Source: Deltaproteobacteria bacterium (lineage in GTDB: Bacteria > Desulfobacterota > Desulfuromonadia > Desulfuromonadales > Geopsychrobacteraceae). Taken from it: DNA of 11,204 bases. Below the pieces are notes generated by a model. It did no database searches. It was not told where the DNA came from and saw nothing but the letters and a program-made list of their open reading frames with translations. Shown in pieces: positions 1 to 6,319 of this stretch (its first letter is position 1; each line of letters opens with the position of its first letter). Both the position numbers and the translations under genes were made by a program. The stretch lies in NCBI GenBank assembly GCA_009993495.1, contig JAACTI010000053.1, positions 1-11,204 of the forward strand. The letters are read 5' to 3'.

Positions 1-48
1 ATGCAGGCCTTTCTCGAAAAGCGCCCGGCGCAGTTCAATGGAAAATAA
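1..48 (+). CDS. Enoyl-CoA hydratase (crotonase family), C-terminal end only
   Basis: Only the last 15 codons before a TAA are in the window; the gene begins upstream of base 1. The residues MQAFLEKRPAQFNGK match the typical C-terminus of crotonase-family enoyl-CoA hydratases, which end in a G-x-x-AFLEKR-x-P-x-F-x-G-K pattern. Such enzymes hydrate trans-2-enoyl-CoA to 3-hydroxyacyl-CoA in beta-oxidation. It is followed after 14 bases by an acyl-CoA dehydrogenase, a natural partner in the same spiral, so the two are probably co-transcribed. The exact substrate cannot be judged from the tail, and the ATG at base 1 is an internal Met, not the start. Confidence 0.75.
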   Translation: MQAFLEKRPAQFNGK

Positions 49-62
49 CCAAAGGACACTTT

Positions 63-1220
63 GTGAATCTCGATCTCAACGCAGAACAGAAACTGATTCA
101 GCAGACCGCGCGTGAATTTGCCGCCGCCGAATTGGCGCCCCTGGCGGCAGAACTTGATCGCGGTGAAAATCAGACGGCTTTTTTTACCAACCTCGGCAAG
201 CTTGCCGCGCTGGGCTTTATGGGCCTGAATGTCCGCGCCGAATATGGCGGCAGCGCAGCCGGAGTGGTGGCTTTTTCTCTGGCGATCACCGAAATTGCCC
301 GTGCCTGCGCTTCGACCGCAGTCACCCTGTCGGTCAGCAACATGGTCTGCGAGGTCATTCAGGCTGTCGGCAGTGATGAACAGCGCCACACCTATATTCC
401 GCGCATCTGTTCCGGCGCCTATCTGGCCGGTGCCTTCGCCCTGACGGAAGCCGGCGCCGGTTCCGATCCGGCGGGCATGACCACCAGTGCCCGGCGCGAC
501 GGCGATGACTGGGTGCTTAATGGCAGCAAAATTTTTATCACCAGCGCGCCCTATGCCGGGGTCTTTGTGGTCTGGGCGGTGACCGATAAAACGGCCCCCA
601 GGGGGAAAGGGATCAGCTGCTTTCTGGTCGAAGCCGACACCCCGGGGCTGACTATCGGCAAGCAGGAAGAAAAACTCGGCCAGCATGCCTCGGCCACCAA
701 CGAAGTCATCTTCAGCGATTGCCGCATTCCCTCCGATGCATTGATGGGCAAATTGAATGACGGCTACCGCATTGCGGTGGCGGAACTCGCGGGGGGCCGC
801 ATTGGCATTGGTTCGCTGGCCCTGGGTCTTGGCCTGGCGGCCATGGATAGCGCCACGCGCTATAGCTTGGAACGCAAGCAGTTCGGGCAGCGCCTGGCCG
901 ATTTCCAGTCAACCCAATGGAAAATTGCCGATGGTTTCACCGACCTCGAAGCCGCGCGTCTGTTGCTGATGAATGCCGCTTTCCAGAAAGAGCAGGGGCG
1001 CAGCTTTGCCCGGGCCGCGTCCATGGCCAAACTCTTTGCCACCGAAAGCGCCAATCGCGCCTGTTACGCGGCGCTGCAAATTTACGGCGGATACGGTTAT
1101 ACGCGGGATTTTCCCATCGAACGTTACGCCCGCGATGCCCGTATCACCACGATTTATGAAGGCACCAGCGAAATTCAGCGTCTGATTATTGCGCGCGATA
1201 TTCTGACAAGTTTTAACTGA
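63..1220 (+). CDS. Acyl-CoA dehydrogenase (short/branched-chain type), copy 1
   Basis: A 385-residue FAD-dependent acyl-CoA dehydrogenase, full length for the family (about 380-390). It would form the alpha-beta double bond of a short or branched acyl-CoA and pass electrons to ETF in the cytoplasm. The first family signature (AFALTEAGAGSD) is at residues 124-135, and the second region (QIYGGYGYTRDFPIERYARD) begins at residue 339. The catalytic base is expected at Glu366 in IYEGTSEIQR, the position used by butyryl- and medium-chain enzymes. The start is GTG at 63, chosen because AAAGGA lies 6 bases upstream and the N-terminus (MNLDLNAEQKLIQQTAREFA) aligns with the next gene. It sits 14 bases after a crotonase and 42 bases before a second dehydrogenase. 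Substrate is uncertain: isobutyryl-CoA, 2-methylbutyryl-CoA or butyryl-CoA are all possible. Confidence 0.93.
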   Translation: MNLDLNAEQKLIQQTAREFAAAELAPLAAELDRGENQTAFFTNLGKLAALGFMGLNVRAEYGGSAAGVVAFSLAITEIARACASTAVTLSVSNMVCEVIQAVGSDEQRHTYIPRICSGAYLAGAFALTEAGAGSDPAGMTTSARRDGDDWVLNGSKIFITSAPYAGVFVVWAVTDKTAPRGKGISCFLVEADTPGLTIGKQEEKLGQHASATNEVIFSDCRIPSDALMGKLNDGYRIAVAELAGGRIGIGSLALGLGLAAMDSATRYSLERKQFGQRLADFQSTQWKIADGFTDLEAARLLLMNAAFQKEQGRSFARAASMAKLFATESANRACYAALQIYGGYGYTRDFPIERYARDARITTIYEGTSEIQRLIIARDILTSFN

Positions 1221-1262
1221 ACCCCTGCACTTTGCCCTCATTCCAGACAGGAGGCCTCACCC

Positions 1263-2408
1263 ATGATTTTTGCGCTGAATGAAGAACAGAAGCTGATCCG
1301 CCAGACCGTGCGTGATTTTGCCGAAAAAGAGCTCAAACCCGGAACTGCCGAGCGCGATGAAACCGAAACCTTCGACCGCAAGCTGATGTACGACAAGCTT
1401 GGCGAGCTCGGCCTGACCGGCATTGTTTTTCCCGAAGAATACGGCGGCGCCGGAGCCGATTATATCAGCTATGCCATTGCGGTTGAAGAACTGTCGCGGG
1501 TTTGTGGCTCGACGGGGGTGACGCTGTCGGCGCACCTGTCTCTGGGGGCCAATCCGATTTTCACCTTCGGCACCGAAGAGCAAAAAAACCAGTATCTGAC
1601 GCCCCTGGCCGACGGCCGTAAAATGGGCGCCTTCGCCCTGACCGAAACCGCCGCCGGTTCAGACGCCGGGGGCACTAAAACCACCGCCATGCGTGATGGT
1701 GACAGCTGGGTACTCAATGGCACGAAAATTTTCTGCACCAATGGCGGCGAAGCTGAAATTTATATAGTCTTTGCGCGCACCGACAAAAATGCCCAGAAAC
1801 ATCATGGCATCAGCGCCTTTATCGTTGAAAAAGATACTCCCGGCTTCTCTTTCGGCAAAAAAGAATCGAAACTCGGCATCCGCTCTTCGCCAACCCGCGA
1901 ACTGGTGTTCGACAACTGCCGCATTCCCGCGGGCAACTTGCTTGGCGACCAAGGCAGCGGCTTCAAAATTGCGATGAAAACTCTCGATGGCGGGCGCATC
2001 GGGATTGCGGCCCAGGCTCTGGGCATTGCCCAGGGAGCCTTCGAAGAAGCACTGAACTACGCCAAGGAACGCAAGCAGTTTGATCAGGCAATTTCAACCT
2101 TCCAGGCCGTGCAGTTCAAACTGGCCGACATGGCAACGGAAATCGAAGCTGCTCGCCTGCTGATTTATCAGGCGGCCTACAAGGCCAGTGCCGGCATCCC
2201 TTACGGCAAGGACTCGGCCATGGCCAAGATGTATGCATCCGATGTGGCGATGAAGGTTACTACTGAGGCGGTGCAGGTGTTTGGCGGCTACGGCTTTACC
2301 CGCGATTTCCCTGTCGAACGCATGATGCGTGACGCTAAAATTACCCAGATTTACGAGGGCACCAACGAAGTTCAGCGGATTGTCATCGGCGCCGCGATTA
2401 CCCGCTGA
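1263..2408 (+). CDS. Acyl-CoA dehydrogenase (butyryl/2-methylbutyryl-CoA type), copy 2
   Basis: A 381-residue acyl-CoA dehydrogenase, full length. The N-terminus (MIFALNEEQKLIRQTVRDFA) and the LDGGRIGIAAQALGIAQGAF segment are typical of the bacterial short-chain / short-branched-chain group. The first signature reads AFALTETAAGSDAGG and the second QVFGGYGFTRDFPVERMMRD. The catalytic Glu is predicted at residue 365 in IYEGTNEVQR. The ATG at 1263 has a strong AGGAGG (1249-1254) 8 bases upstream. It is clearly paralogous to the preceding gene but well diverged, so the two probably differ in substrate. It ends the upstream gene set: a 222-base non-coding region with a long inverted repeat follows 16 bases after its stop. 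Assignment to butyryl-CoA or 2-methylbutyryl-CoA is inference from family resemblance only. Confidence 0.94.
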   Translation: MIFALNEEQKLIRQTVRDFAEKELKPGTAERDETETFDRKLMYDKLGELGLTGIVFPEEYGGAGADYISYAIAVEELSRVCGSTGVTLSAHLSLGANPIFTFGTEEQKNQYLTPLADGRKMGAFALTETAAGSDAGGTKTTAMRDGDSWVLNGTKIFCTNGGEAEIYIVFARTDKNAQKHHGISAFIVEKDTPGFSFGKKESKLGIRSSPTRELVFDNCRIPAGNLLGDQGSGFKIAMKTLDGGRIGIAAQALGIAQGAFEEALNYAKERKQFDQAISTFQAVQFKLADMATEIEAARLLIYQAAYKASAGIPYGKDSAMAKMYASDVAMKVTTEAVQVFGGYGFTRDFPVERMMRDAKITQIYEGTNEVQRIVIGAAITR

Positions 2409-2421
2409 AACTTTCGCAGGG

Positions 2422-2470
2422 GTCACAGACGGAGACAACTGTTAGATATGAGGCGTCTCCGTCTGTTGAC
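2422..2470. repeat. Long inverted repeat after the second dehydrogenase gene
   Basis: ACAGACGGAGAC (2425-2436) is mirrored exactly by GTCTCCGTCTGT (2455-2466), a 12-bp perfect inverted repeat with an 18-base spacer. GTC/GAC extends it by 3 bp past a single bulged T. It begins 14 bases after the TGA of the upstream gene, so it could fold as a 3'-end hairpin in that transcript. No T-run follows either arm on either strand, so it is not a standard intrinsic terminator. The arm centres are 30 bp apart, about three helical turns, and the repeat centre lies about 150 bp ahead of the predicted liuA transcription start. That is where enhancer sites of sigma-54 activators usually lie. Both readings are inference. 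Confidence 0.7.
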
Positions 2471-2514
2471 ACCACCGCTCACTGTGCAGAATTCACCGGC
2501 GGCACAAAAAGAAA

Positions 2515-2527
2515 AATCAATAATTTC
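2515..2527 (+). promoter_or_regulatory. Candidate IHF-binding site ahead of liuA
   Basis: The 13 bases AATCAATAATTTC match the IHF consensus WATCAANNNNTTR at every defined position but the last. An A-rich stretch (2506-2516) lies directly 5' of it, as in strong IHF sites. It falls between the inverted repeat (2425-2466) and the -24/-12 promoter (2572-2587), about 75 bp before the predicted transcription start, where a DNA bend would bring an upstream-bound activator to the polymerase. In this AT-rich patch a chance match is possible. Confidence 0.4.
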
Positions 2528-2571
2528 ATAATCTTAGGAGGTTGATCATTTAATAGAAAATGTGTCGGGCT

Positions 2572-2587
2572 TGGCATCTGGCTTGCT
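2572..2587 (+). promoter_or_regulatory. Candidate sigma-54 (-24/-12) promoter of liuA
   Basis: TGGCATCTGGCTTGCT fits the sigma-54 consensus TGGCAC-N5-TTGCW. The invariant GG (2573-2574) and GC (2585-2586) are separated by exactly 10 bases; the only clear departure in the core is T for C in the sixth position. Transcription would start near 2598, giving a leader of about 33 bases that contains AGGAGA (2619-2624) 6 bases before the liuA ATG. Position, orientation and the downstream ribosome site all agree. A competing sigma-70 reading (TTGACA at 2466-2471) has no good -10 partner. Confidence 0.6.
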
Positions 2588-2630
2588 ATTGATGCTGTCA
2601 GTCTCTGTAGACCCCGTCAGGAGAAAAACT

Positions 2631-3809
2631 ATGGCAATTATCAACTTTCCCGGACTTAGCTTCGACCTTGACGATACCACCAGTCTGCTGCGCCAGACGG
2701 TCAGGGATTTTGCCGCCGGCGAAATTGCCCCGCGTGCCGCCGACATCGACCGTGACAATCAGTTTCCCATGGATCTGTGGCGCAAAATGGGGGATCTCGG
2801 GCTACTGGGCATTACGGTCAGCGAAGCAGACGGCGGCGCGGGCATGAGTTATCTCGACCATGTCATTGCCATGGAAGAAATCAGCCGCGCTTCGGCGGCG
2901 GTCGCGCTTTCCTACGGGGCGCATTCCAACCTGTGTGTCAATCAAATTTACCGCAACGGCACCCCCGCCCAGAAACAGAAATACCTGCCCAAACTTATCA
3001 GCGGCGAGCATGTCGGCGCTTTGGCCATGAGCGAGTCGGGTTCAGGCTCCGACGTCGTCAGCATGGGGCTGCGCGCTGAACGCGATGGCGACTCCTACGT
3101 GCTGAACGGCACCAAAATGTGGATCACCAATGGCCCCGATGCCCAGGTGCTGGTGGTCTACGCCAAAACCGACCCGTCCGCCGGGCCACGTGGCATCAGC
3201 TGTTTTATCATCGAGAAAACCTTTGCCGGTTTCTCGACCGCACAAAAACTCGACAAGTTAGGCATGCGCGGTTCCAATACCTGCGAACTGGTATTTGAAA
3301 AGTGCCGCGTACCCGTCGAAAACATTCTTGGCGAGCTCAACGGCGGGGTCAAGGTGCTGATGAGCGGCCTCGATTATGAACGCATCGTCTTGTCGGGCGG
3401 GCCGCTGGGGATCATGGCCGCCTGTCTCGATGCCGTGCTGCCCTACGTTCACGAGCGCAAACAGTTTGGCCACGCCATCGGCGAGTTTCAGCTGATGCAG
3501 GGCAAGCTCGCCGATATGTACACCAGCATGAACGCCTGCCGTGCTTACATTTATGCCGTGGCGCGGGAAACCACGGTGCGTAAAGGACGCTCCCTGCGCA
3601 AGGATGCCGCTGGCGCGATCCTCTACTCGGCCGAAAAAGCCACCCAGATGGCCCTCGATGCGATTCAGTGTCTCGGCGGCAACGGTTATATCAACGAATT
3701 TCCGACCGGCCGCCTGCTGCGCGATGCCAAGCTCTATGAAATCGGTGCCGGCACCAGCGAGATCCGGCGCATGCTGATTGGACGGGAGTTGTTTGAAGAA
3801 ACCAAATAA
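2631..3809 (+). CDS. liuA: Isovaleryl-CoA dehydrogenase
   Basis: A 392-residue acyl-CoA dehydrogenase that oxidises isovaleryl-CoA to 3-methylcrotonyl-CoA, the first committed step of leucine breakdown, with ETF as electron acceptor. Two features separate it from the two dehydrogenases upstream. The usual catalytic Glu of YEGT is replaced by Ala373 in IGAGTSEIRR, and a Glu appears instead at residue 250 in SGLDYERIVLSGGPLGIMAA. This relocated base is the hallmark of isovaleryl-CoA dehydrogenases. The MSESGSGSDVVSM segment and HERKQFG are also typical. The ATG at 2631 is preferred because AGGAGA lies 6 bases upstream; a GTG in frame at 2562 would add 23 residues (MSGLASGLLLMLSV...) absent from the family, would overlap the predicted promoter, and lacks a well-spaced ribosome site. 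It heads the leucine operon. Confidence 0.95.
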   Translation: MAIINFPGLSFDLDDTTSLLRQTVRDFAAGEIAPRAADIDRDNQFPMDLWRKMGDLGLLGITVSEADGGAGMSYLDHVIAMEEISRASAAVALSYGAHSNLCVNQIYRNGTPAQKQKYLPKLISGEHVGALAMSESGSGSDVVSMGLRAERDGDSYVLNGTKMWITNGPDAQVLVVYAKTDPSAGPRGISCFIIEKTFAGFSTAQKLDKLGMRGSNTCELVFEKCRVPVENILGELNGGVKVLMSGLDYERIVLSGGPLGIMAACLDAVLPYVHERKQFGHAIGEFQLMQGKLADMYTSMNACRAYIYAVARETTVRKGRSLRKDAAGAILYSAEKATQMALDAIQCLGGNGYINEFPTGRLLRDAKLYEIGAGTSEIRRMLIGRELFEETK

Positions 3810-3816
3810 ACGCGTA

Positions 3817-3878
3817 GCCCGGATTTGCGCCCCTTGTGGGTGCCCGGATTTGCGCCCCTTGTGGGTGCCCGGATTTGC
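3817..3878. repeat. 25-bp GC-rich tandem repeat between liuA and liuB
   Basis: Two identical 25-base units (3817-3841 and 3842-3866) are followed by a truncated third copy (first 12 bases, 3867-3878). Each unit begins GCCCGGATTTGCGCCCC and ends TTGTGGGT. Each unit junction can fold a 6-bp hairpin, GCGCCC (3827-3832) with GGGTGC (3838-3843), including one G-U pair. The array starts 8 bases after the liuA stop. Because 25 is not a multiple of 3, each copy is read in a different frame. The liuB frame is open through the whole array back to the liuA TAA. It resembles short dispersed intergenic repeats rather than a CRISPR array: there are no spacers. Confidence 0.85.
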
Positions 3879-3914
3879 TTGTGTCGCCAACGATATACAA
3901 CAATGGACGCCGTC

Positions 3915-5522
3915 ATGACTCACCTTAAAAGTTCCCTTGTCCCCGCATCGGAAGAATTCCAACGCAATGCCGCCGCCATGCGGGCCCAGGTTGCCGATCT
4001 GCGTGAAAAGGTCGCGCTGATCCGCCTGGGCGGTGGTGAGCCTGCGCGCCAGAAGCATCTGGAACGCGGCAAGTTGCTGCCCCGTGAGCGGATTCGTCAA
4101 CTGCTGGATATGGGCTCGCCCTTTCTGGAGTTTTCCCAGTTTGCCGCCTGGGGGTTTTACAAAAATGAAGCCCCGGCCGCCGGGATCATTACCGGTATCG
4201 GGCGGGTCTGCGGTCGGGAGTGTCTGATTATTGCCAACGATGCCACCGTCAAGGGCGGCACCTATCTGCCCCTGACGGTCAAAAAACATCTGCGCGCCCA
4301 GGAAATTGCCGAGCAGAACCACCTGCCCTGCATTTATCTGGTCGATTCGGGCGGCGCTTTCCTGCCTTTGCAGGAAGACGTTTTCCCCGACCGCGACCAC
4401 TTCGGGCGCATTTTCTATAATCAGGCCCAGATGTCCGCCAAGGGGATTCCACAGATCGCGGTGGTCATGGGGTCATGTACGGCGGGGGGGGCTTACGTGC
4501 CCGCCATGGCCGATGAAAGTATTATCGTCAAAAATCAGGGGACGATTTTTCTTGGTGGCCCGCCTCTGGTCAAGGCCGCCACCGGGGAAGTGGTCAGCGC
4601 TGAAGATCTGGGCGGAGCCGATGTCCACTGCCGAACCTCCGGGGTCACTGACCACTACGCCACCGACGATGCCCACGCCCTGGGGCTGGCACGCCGCATT
4701 GTCGCTAACCTCAACCGCACCAAAGGGGTGCAACTCGATCTGCGGGAGCCGCGCGAGCCCCTGTACCCGGCTGAAGAAATTTACGGCATTATTCCCACTG
4801 AAAGTCGCAAACCCTTCGATGTGCGTGAAGTGATTGCGCGGGTGGTCGACGGCAGCGAATTTGACGCGTTTAAAAAACTGTACGGCGAAACCCTGGTGTG
4901 CGGCTTCGCCCACATTTTTGGTTATCCCGTCGGCATTGTCGCCAACAACGGCATCCTCTTTTCCGAATCGGCGCAAAAAGGCGCCCACTTTGTCGAACTC
5001 TGTAGCCAACGGGGCATTCCGCTGATTTTTTTGCAAAACATTACCGGGTTTATGGTCGGCAGCAAATACGAAACCGGCGGCATTGCCAAAGATGGCGCCA
5101 AAATGGTCATGGCCGTCGCCTGCGCCCGAGTTCCTAAATTCACGGTGCTGATCGGCGGAAGTTTCGGCGCGGGCAATTACGGCATGTGCGGCCGGGCTTA
5201 CAGTCCACGCATGCTGTGGATGTGGCCGAATGCACGGATTTCGGTCATGGGCGGCGAACAGGCCGCCGGGGTTCTGGCCCAGGTCAAACGTGACGGCCTT
5301 GAAACGCGGGGACAAGAGTGGAGCCCGGCAGAAGAAGAAGCCTTCAAACAGCCCATTCGTGATCAGTACGAACATCAGGGCCACCCCTACTTTGCCAGCG
5401 CGCGTATCTGGGACGATGGCATTATTGATCCGGCCGACACCCGCATGGTGCTGGGGCTCGGTATCTCCGCCGCCCTCAATGCCCCCATTGAAAAAACCAC
5501 CTTCGGAATCTTCAGGATGTAA
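3915..5522 (+). CDS. liuB: 3-methylcrotonyl-CoA carboxylase, carboxyltransferase (beta) subunit
   Basis: A 535-residue carboxyltransferase subunit of the biotin-dependent 3-methylcrotonyl-CoA carboxylase. It moves the carboxyl group from carboxybiotin on LiuD to 3-methylcrotonyl-CoA, giving 3-methylglutaconyl-CoA. Strong family blocks are NDATVKGGTY, LPCIYLVDSGGAFLPLQEDV, GSCTAGGAY (residues 186-194) and GGSFGAGNYGMCGRAY (414-429), followed by MLWMWPNARISVMGGEQAAG. The ATG at 3915 gives 535 residues and an N-terminus like Pseudomonas LiuB. ATG 3903 is possible, while the in-frame TTG at 3825 lies inside the tandem repeat and is rejected. No convincing Shine-Dalgarno precedes either ATG (only GGA at 3906-3908), unusual beside its neighbours. 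An 8-G run (4484-4491) lies in the GSCTAGGAY block. The stop is one base before the liuC ATG. Confidence 0.96.
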   Translation: MTHLKSSLVPASEEFQRNAAAMRAQVADLREKVALIRLGGGEPARQKHLERGKLLPRERIRQLLDMGSPFLEFSQFAAWGFYKNEAPAAGIITGIGRVCGRECLIIANDATVKGGTYLPLTVKKHLRAQEIAEQNHLPCIYLVDSGGAFLPLQEDVFPDRDHFGRIFYNQAQMSAKGIPQIAVVMGSCTAGGAYVPAMADESIIVKNQGTIFLGGPPLVKAATGEVVSAEDLGGADVHCRTSGVTDHYATDDAHALGLARRIVANLNRTKGVQLDLREPREPLYPAEEIYGIIPTESRKPFDVREVIARVVDGSEFDAFKKLYGETLVCGFAHIFGYPVGIVANNGILFSESAQKGAHFVELCSQRGIPLIFLQNITGFMVGSKYETGGIAKDGAKMVMAVACARVPKFTVLIGGSFGAGNYGMCGRAYSPRMLWMWPNARISVMGGEQAAGVLAQVKRDGLETRGQEWSPAEEEAFKQPIRDQYEHQGHPYFASARIWDDGIIDPADTRMVLGLGISAALNAPIEKTTFGIFRM

Positions 5523-5523
5523 T

Positions 5524-6315
5524 ATGGCCAACGACCATTTGCTCAAAGCCGTCGATGATTTGGGGCGGGTGACCCTCACCCTCAATCGCCCCGCGCAGCA
5601 TAATGTCTTTGACGATCAGCTGATCAACACCCTGACCACAACCCTCAAGGATTTGAATGCCGACCCACAGGTGCGCGTAGTTTGCCTGCGCGGCGCGGGG
5701 CGAAGTTTTTCTGCCGGAGCCGATCTCAACTGGATGCGGCGTATGGCCGAATACACCCAGGCCGAAAATCTGGCCGACGCTATGGCCCTGGCCGAACTGA
5801 TGCAAACCTTGAATACCCTCGCCAAACCAACCCTGGCTCTGGTGCAGGGCGCGGCCTTCGGCGGTGGCGTGGGCCTAGTCGCGGCCTGTGATCTGGTACT
5901 GGCGACGCCCCAGGCCAGTTTCTGTCTGTCGGAAGTCAAGCTGGGGCTGATTCCGGCGGTGATTTCCCCTTATGTCATCGCCGCCATAGGTGCGCGGGCG
6001 GCCCGCCGCTACTTCCTGACCGCTGAAGGTTTCGACGCTGACCGTGCCCGACAACTGGGGCTGGTGCATGAAGTGGTGGCCACCGCCGCGCTTGATCATC
6101 GGGCCGACCTTCTGACGCGCCAATTGCTCGCTAACGGCCCACAGGCGCTGGCTGCCGCCAAGCAACTGGTCGCCGATGTCGCCGGTCGGCCTATCGATGC
6201 CGAGCTGCTGGCCGACACCGCCCAGCGGATTGCGAACCTGCGTGCCAGTGACGAAGGGCGCGAGGGGCTGGGCGCTTTTCTGGCAAAACGTCCGCCCGCC
6301 TGGCTGAAAGGCTGA
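5524..6315 (+). CDS. liuC: 3-methylglutaconyl-CoA hydratase (crotonase family)
   Basis: A 263-residue crotonase-fold hydratase converting 3-methylglutaconyl-CoA to 3-hydroxy-3-methylglutaryl-CoA. The oxyanion-hole segment SAGADL is at residues 63-68 and the second, GAAFGGGVGLVAACD, at 109-123. Of the two acidic residues of classical crotonase, the second is kept (Glu137 in LSEVKLGL) and the first is Gly117. From memory the same GGGVGLV pattern occurs in pseudomonad LiuC, so this is a family trait, not a defect. The segment LIPAVISPYVIAAIGARAAR supports LiuC over a fatty-acid hydratase. The ATG at 5524 follows the liuB stop by one base, with AGGA (5514-5517) inside the end of liuB, so translation is probably coupled. 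The upstream open frame overlapping liuB is not part of the gene. Confidence 0.93.
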   Translation: MANDHLLKAVDDLGRVTLTLNRPAQHNVFDDQLINTLTTTLKDLNADPQVRVVCLRGAGRSFSAGADLNWMRRMAEYTQAENLADAMALAELMQTLNTLAKPTLALVQGAAFGGGVGLVAACDLVLATPQASFCLSEVKLGLIPAVISPYVIAAIGARAARRYFLTAEGFDADRARQLGLVHEVVATAALDHRADLLTRQLLANGPQALAAAKQLVADVAGRPIDAELLADTAQRIANLRASDEGREGLGAFLAKRPPAWLKG

Positions 6316-6319
6316 TGTC

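Noticed and set aside
2466..2492. Sigma-70 promoter from TTGACA with CAGAAT
   Set aside because: The -35 is perfect but overlaps the inverted repeat, the only -10-like match is 4 of 6 at a short 15-base spacing, and it would give a leader of over 130 bases; the -24/-12 match fits better.
2560..2592. Short peptide MCRAWHLACY as a possible leader peptide
   Set aside because: The nearest Shine-Dalgarno is 18 bases away, it is not rich in Leu, Ile or Val, and it lies upstream of the predicted transcription start.
2562..2630. Upstream GTG extension of isovaleryl-CoA dehydrogenase by 23 residues
   Set aside because: Overlaps the predicted -24/-12 promoter, has no well-spaced ribosome site and adds residues not typical of the family; ATG 2631 has AGGAGA at 6 bases.
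3817..3878. CRISPR array
   Set aside because: The copies are directly adjacent with no spacers and there are no cas genes.
3825..3914. TTG start of liuB inside the tandem repeat
   Set aside because: The added residues are translated repeat; the 535-residue product from ATG 3915 already matches the family length.
3258..4400. 380-residue open frame on the minus strand across the liuA-liuB junction
   Set aside because: It lies fully antisense to two strongly conserved enzymes and reads through the tandem repeat; its composition is that of a GC-rich shadow frame with no recognisable domain.
5230..5523. Upstream extension of liuC over the end of liuB
   Set aside because: Out-of-frame reading of liuB; the ATG at 5524 has a good ribosome site and the expected N-terminus.
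4473..5585. 370-residue minus-strand open frame opposite liuB
   Set aside because: Antisense shadow of a conserved gene; low-complexity, no family motifs.
5872..5874. Loss of a catalytic Glu in LiuC (Gly117) as a sign of an inactive enzyme
   Set aside because: The same Gly appears in the LiuC pattern I recall from pseudomonads, and the second acidic residue (Glu137) is present.
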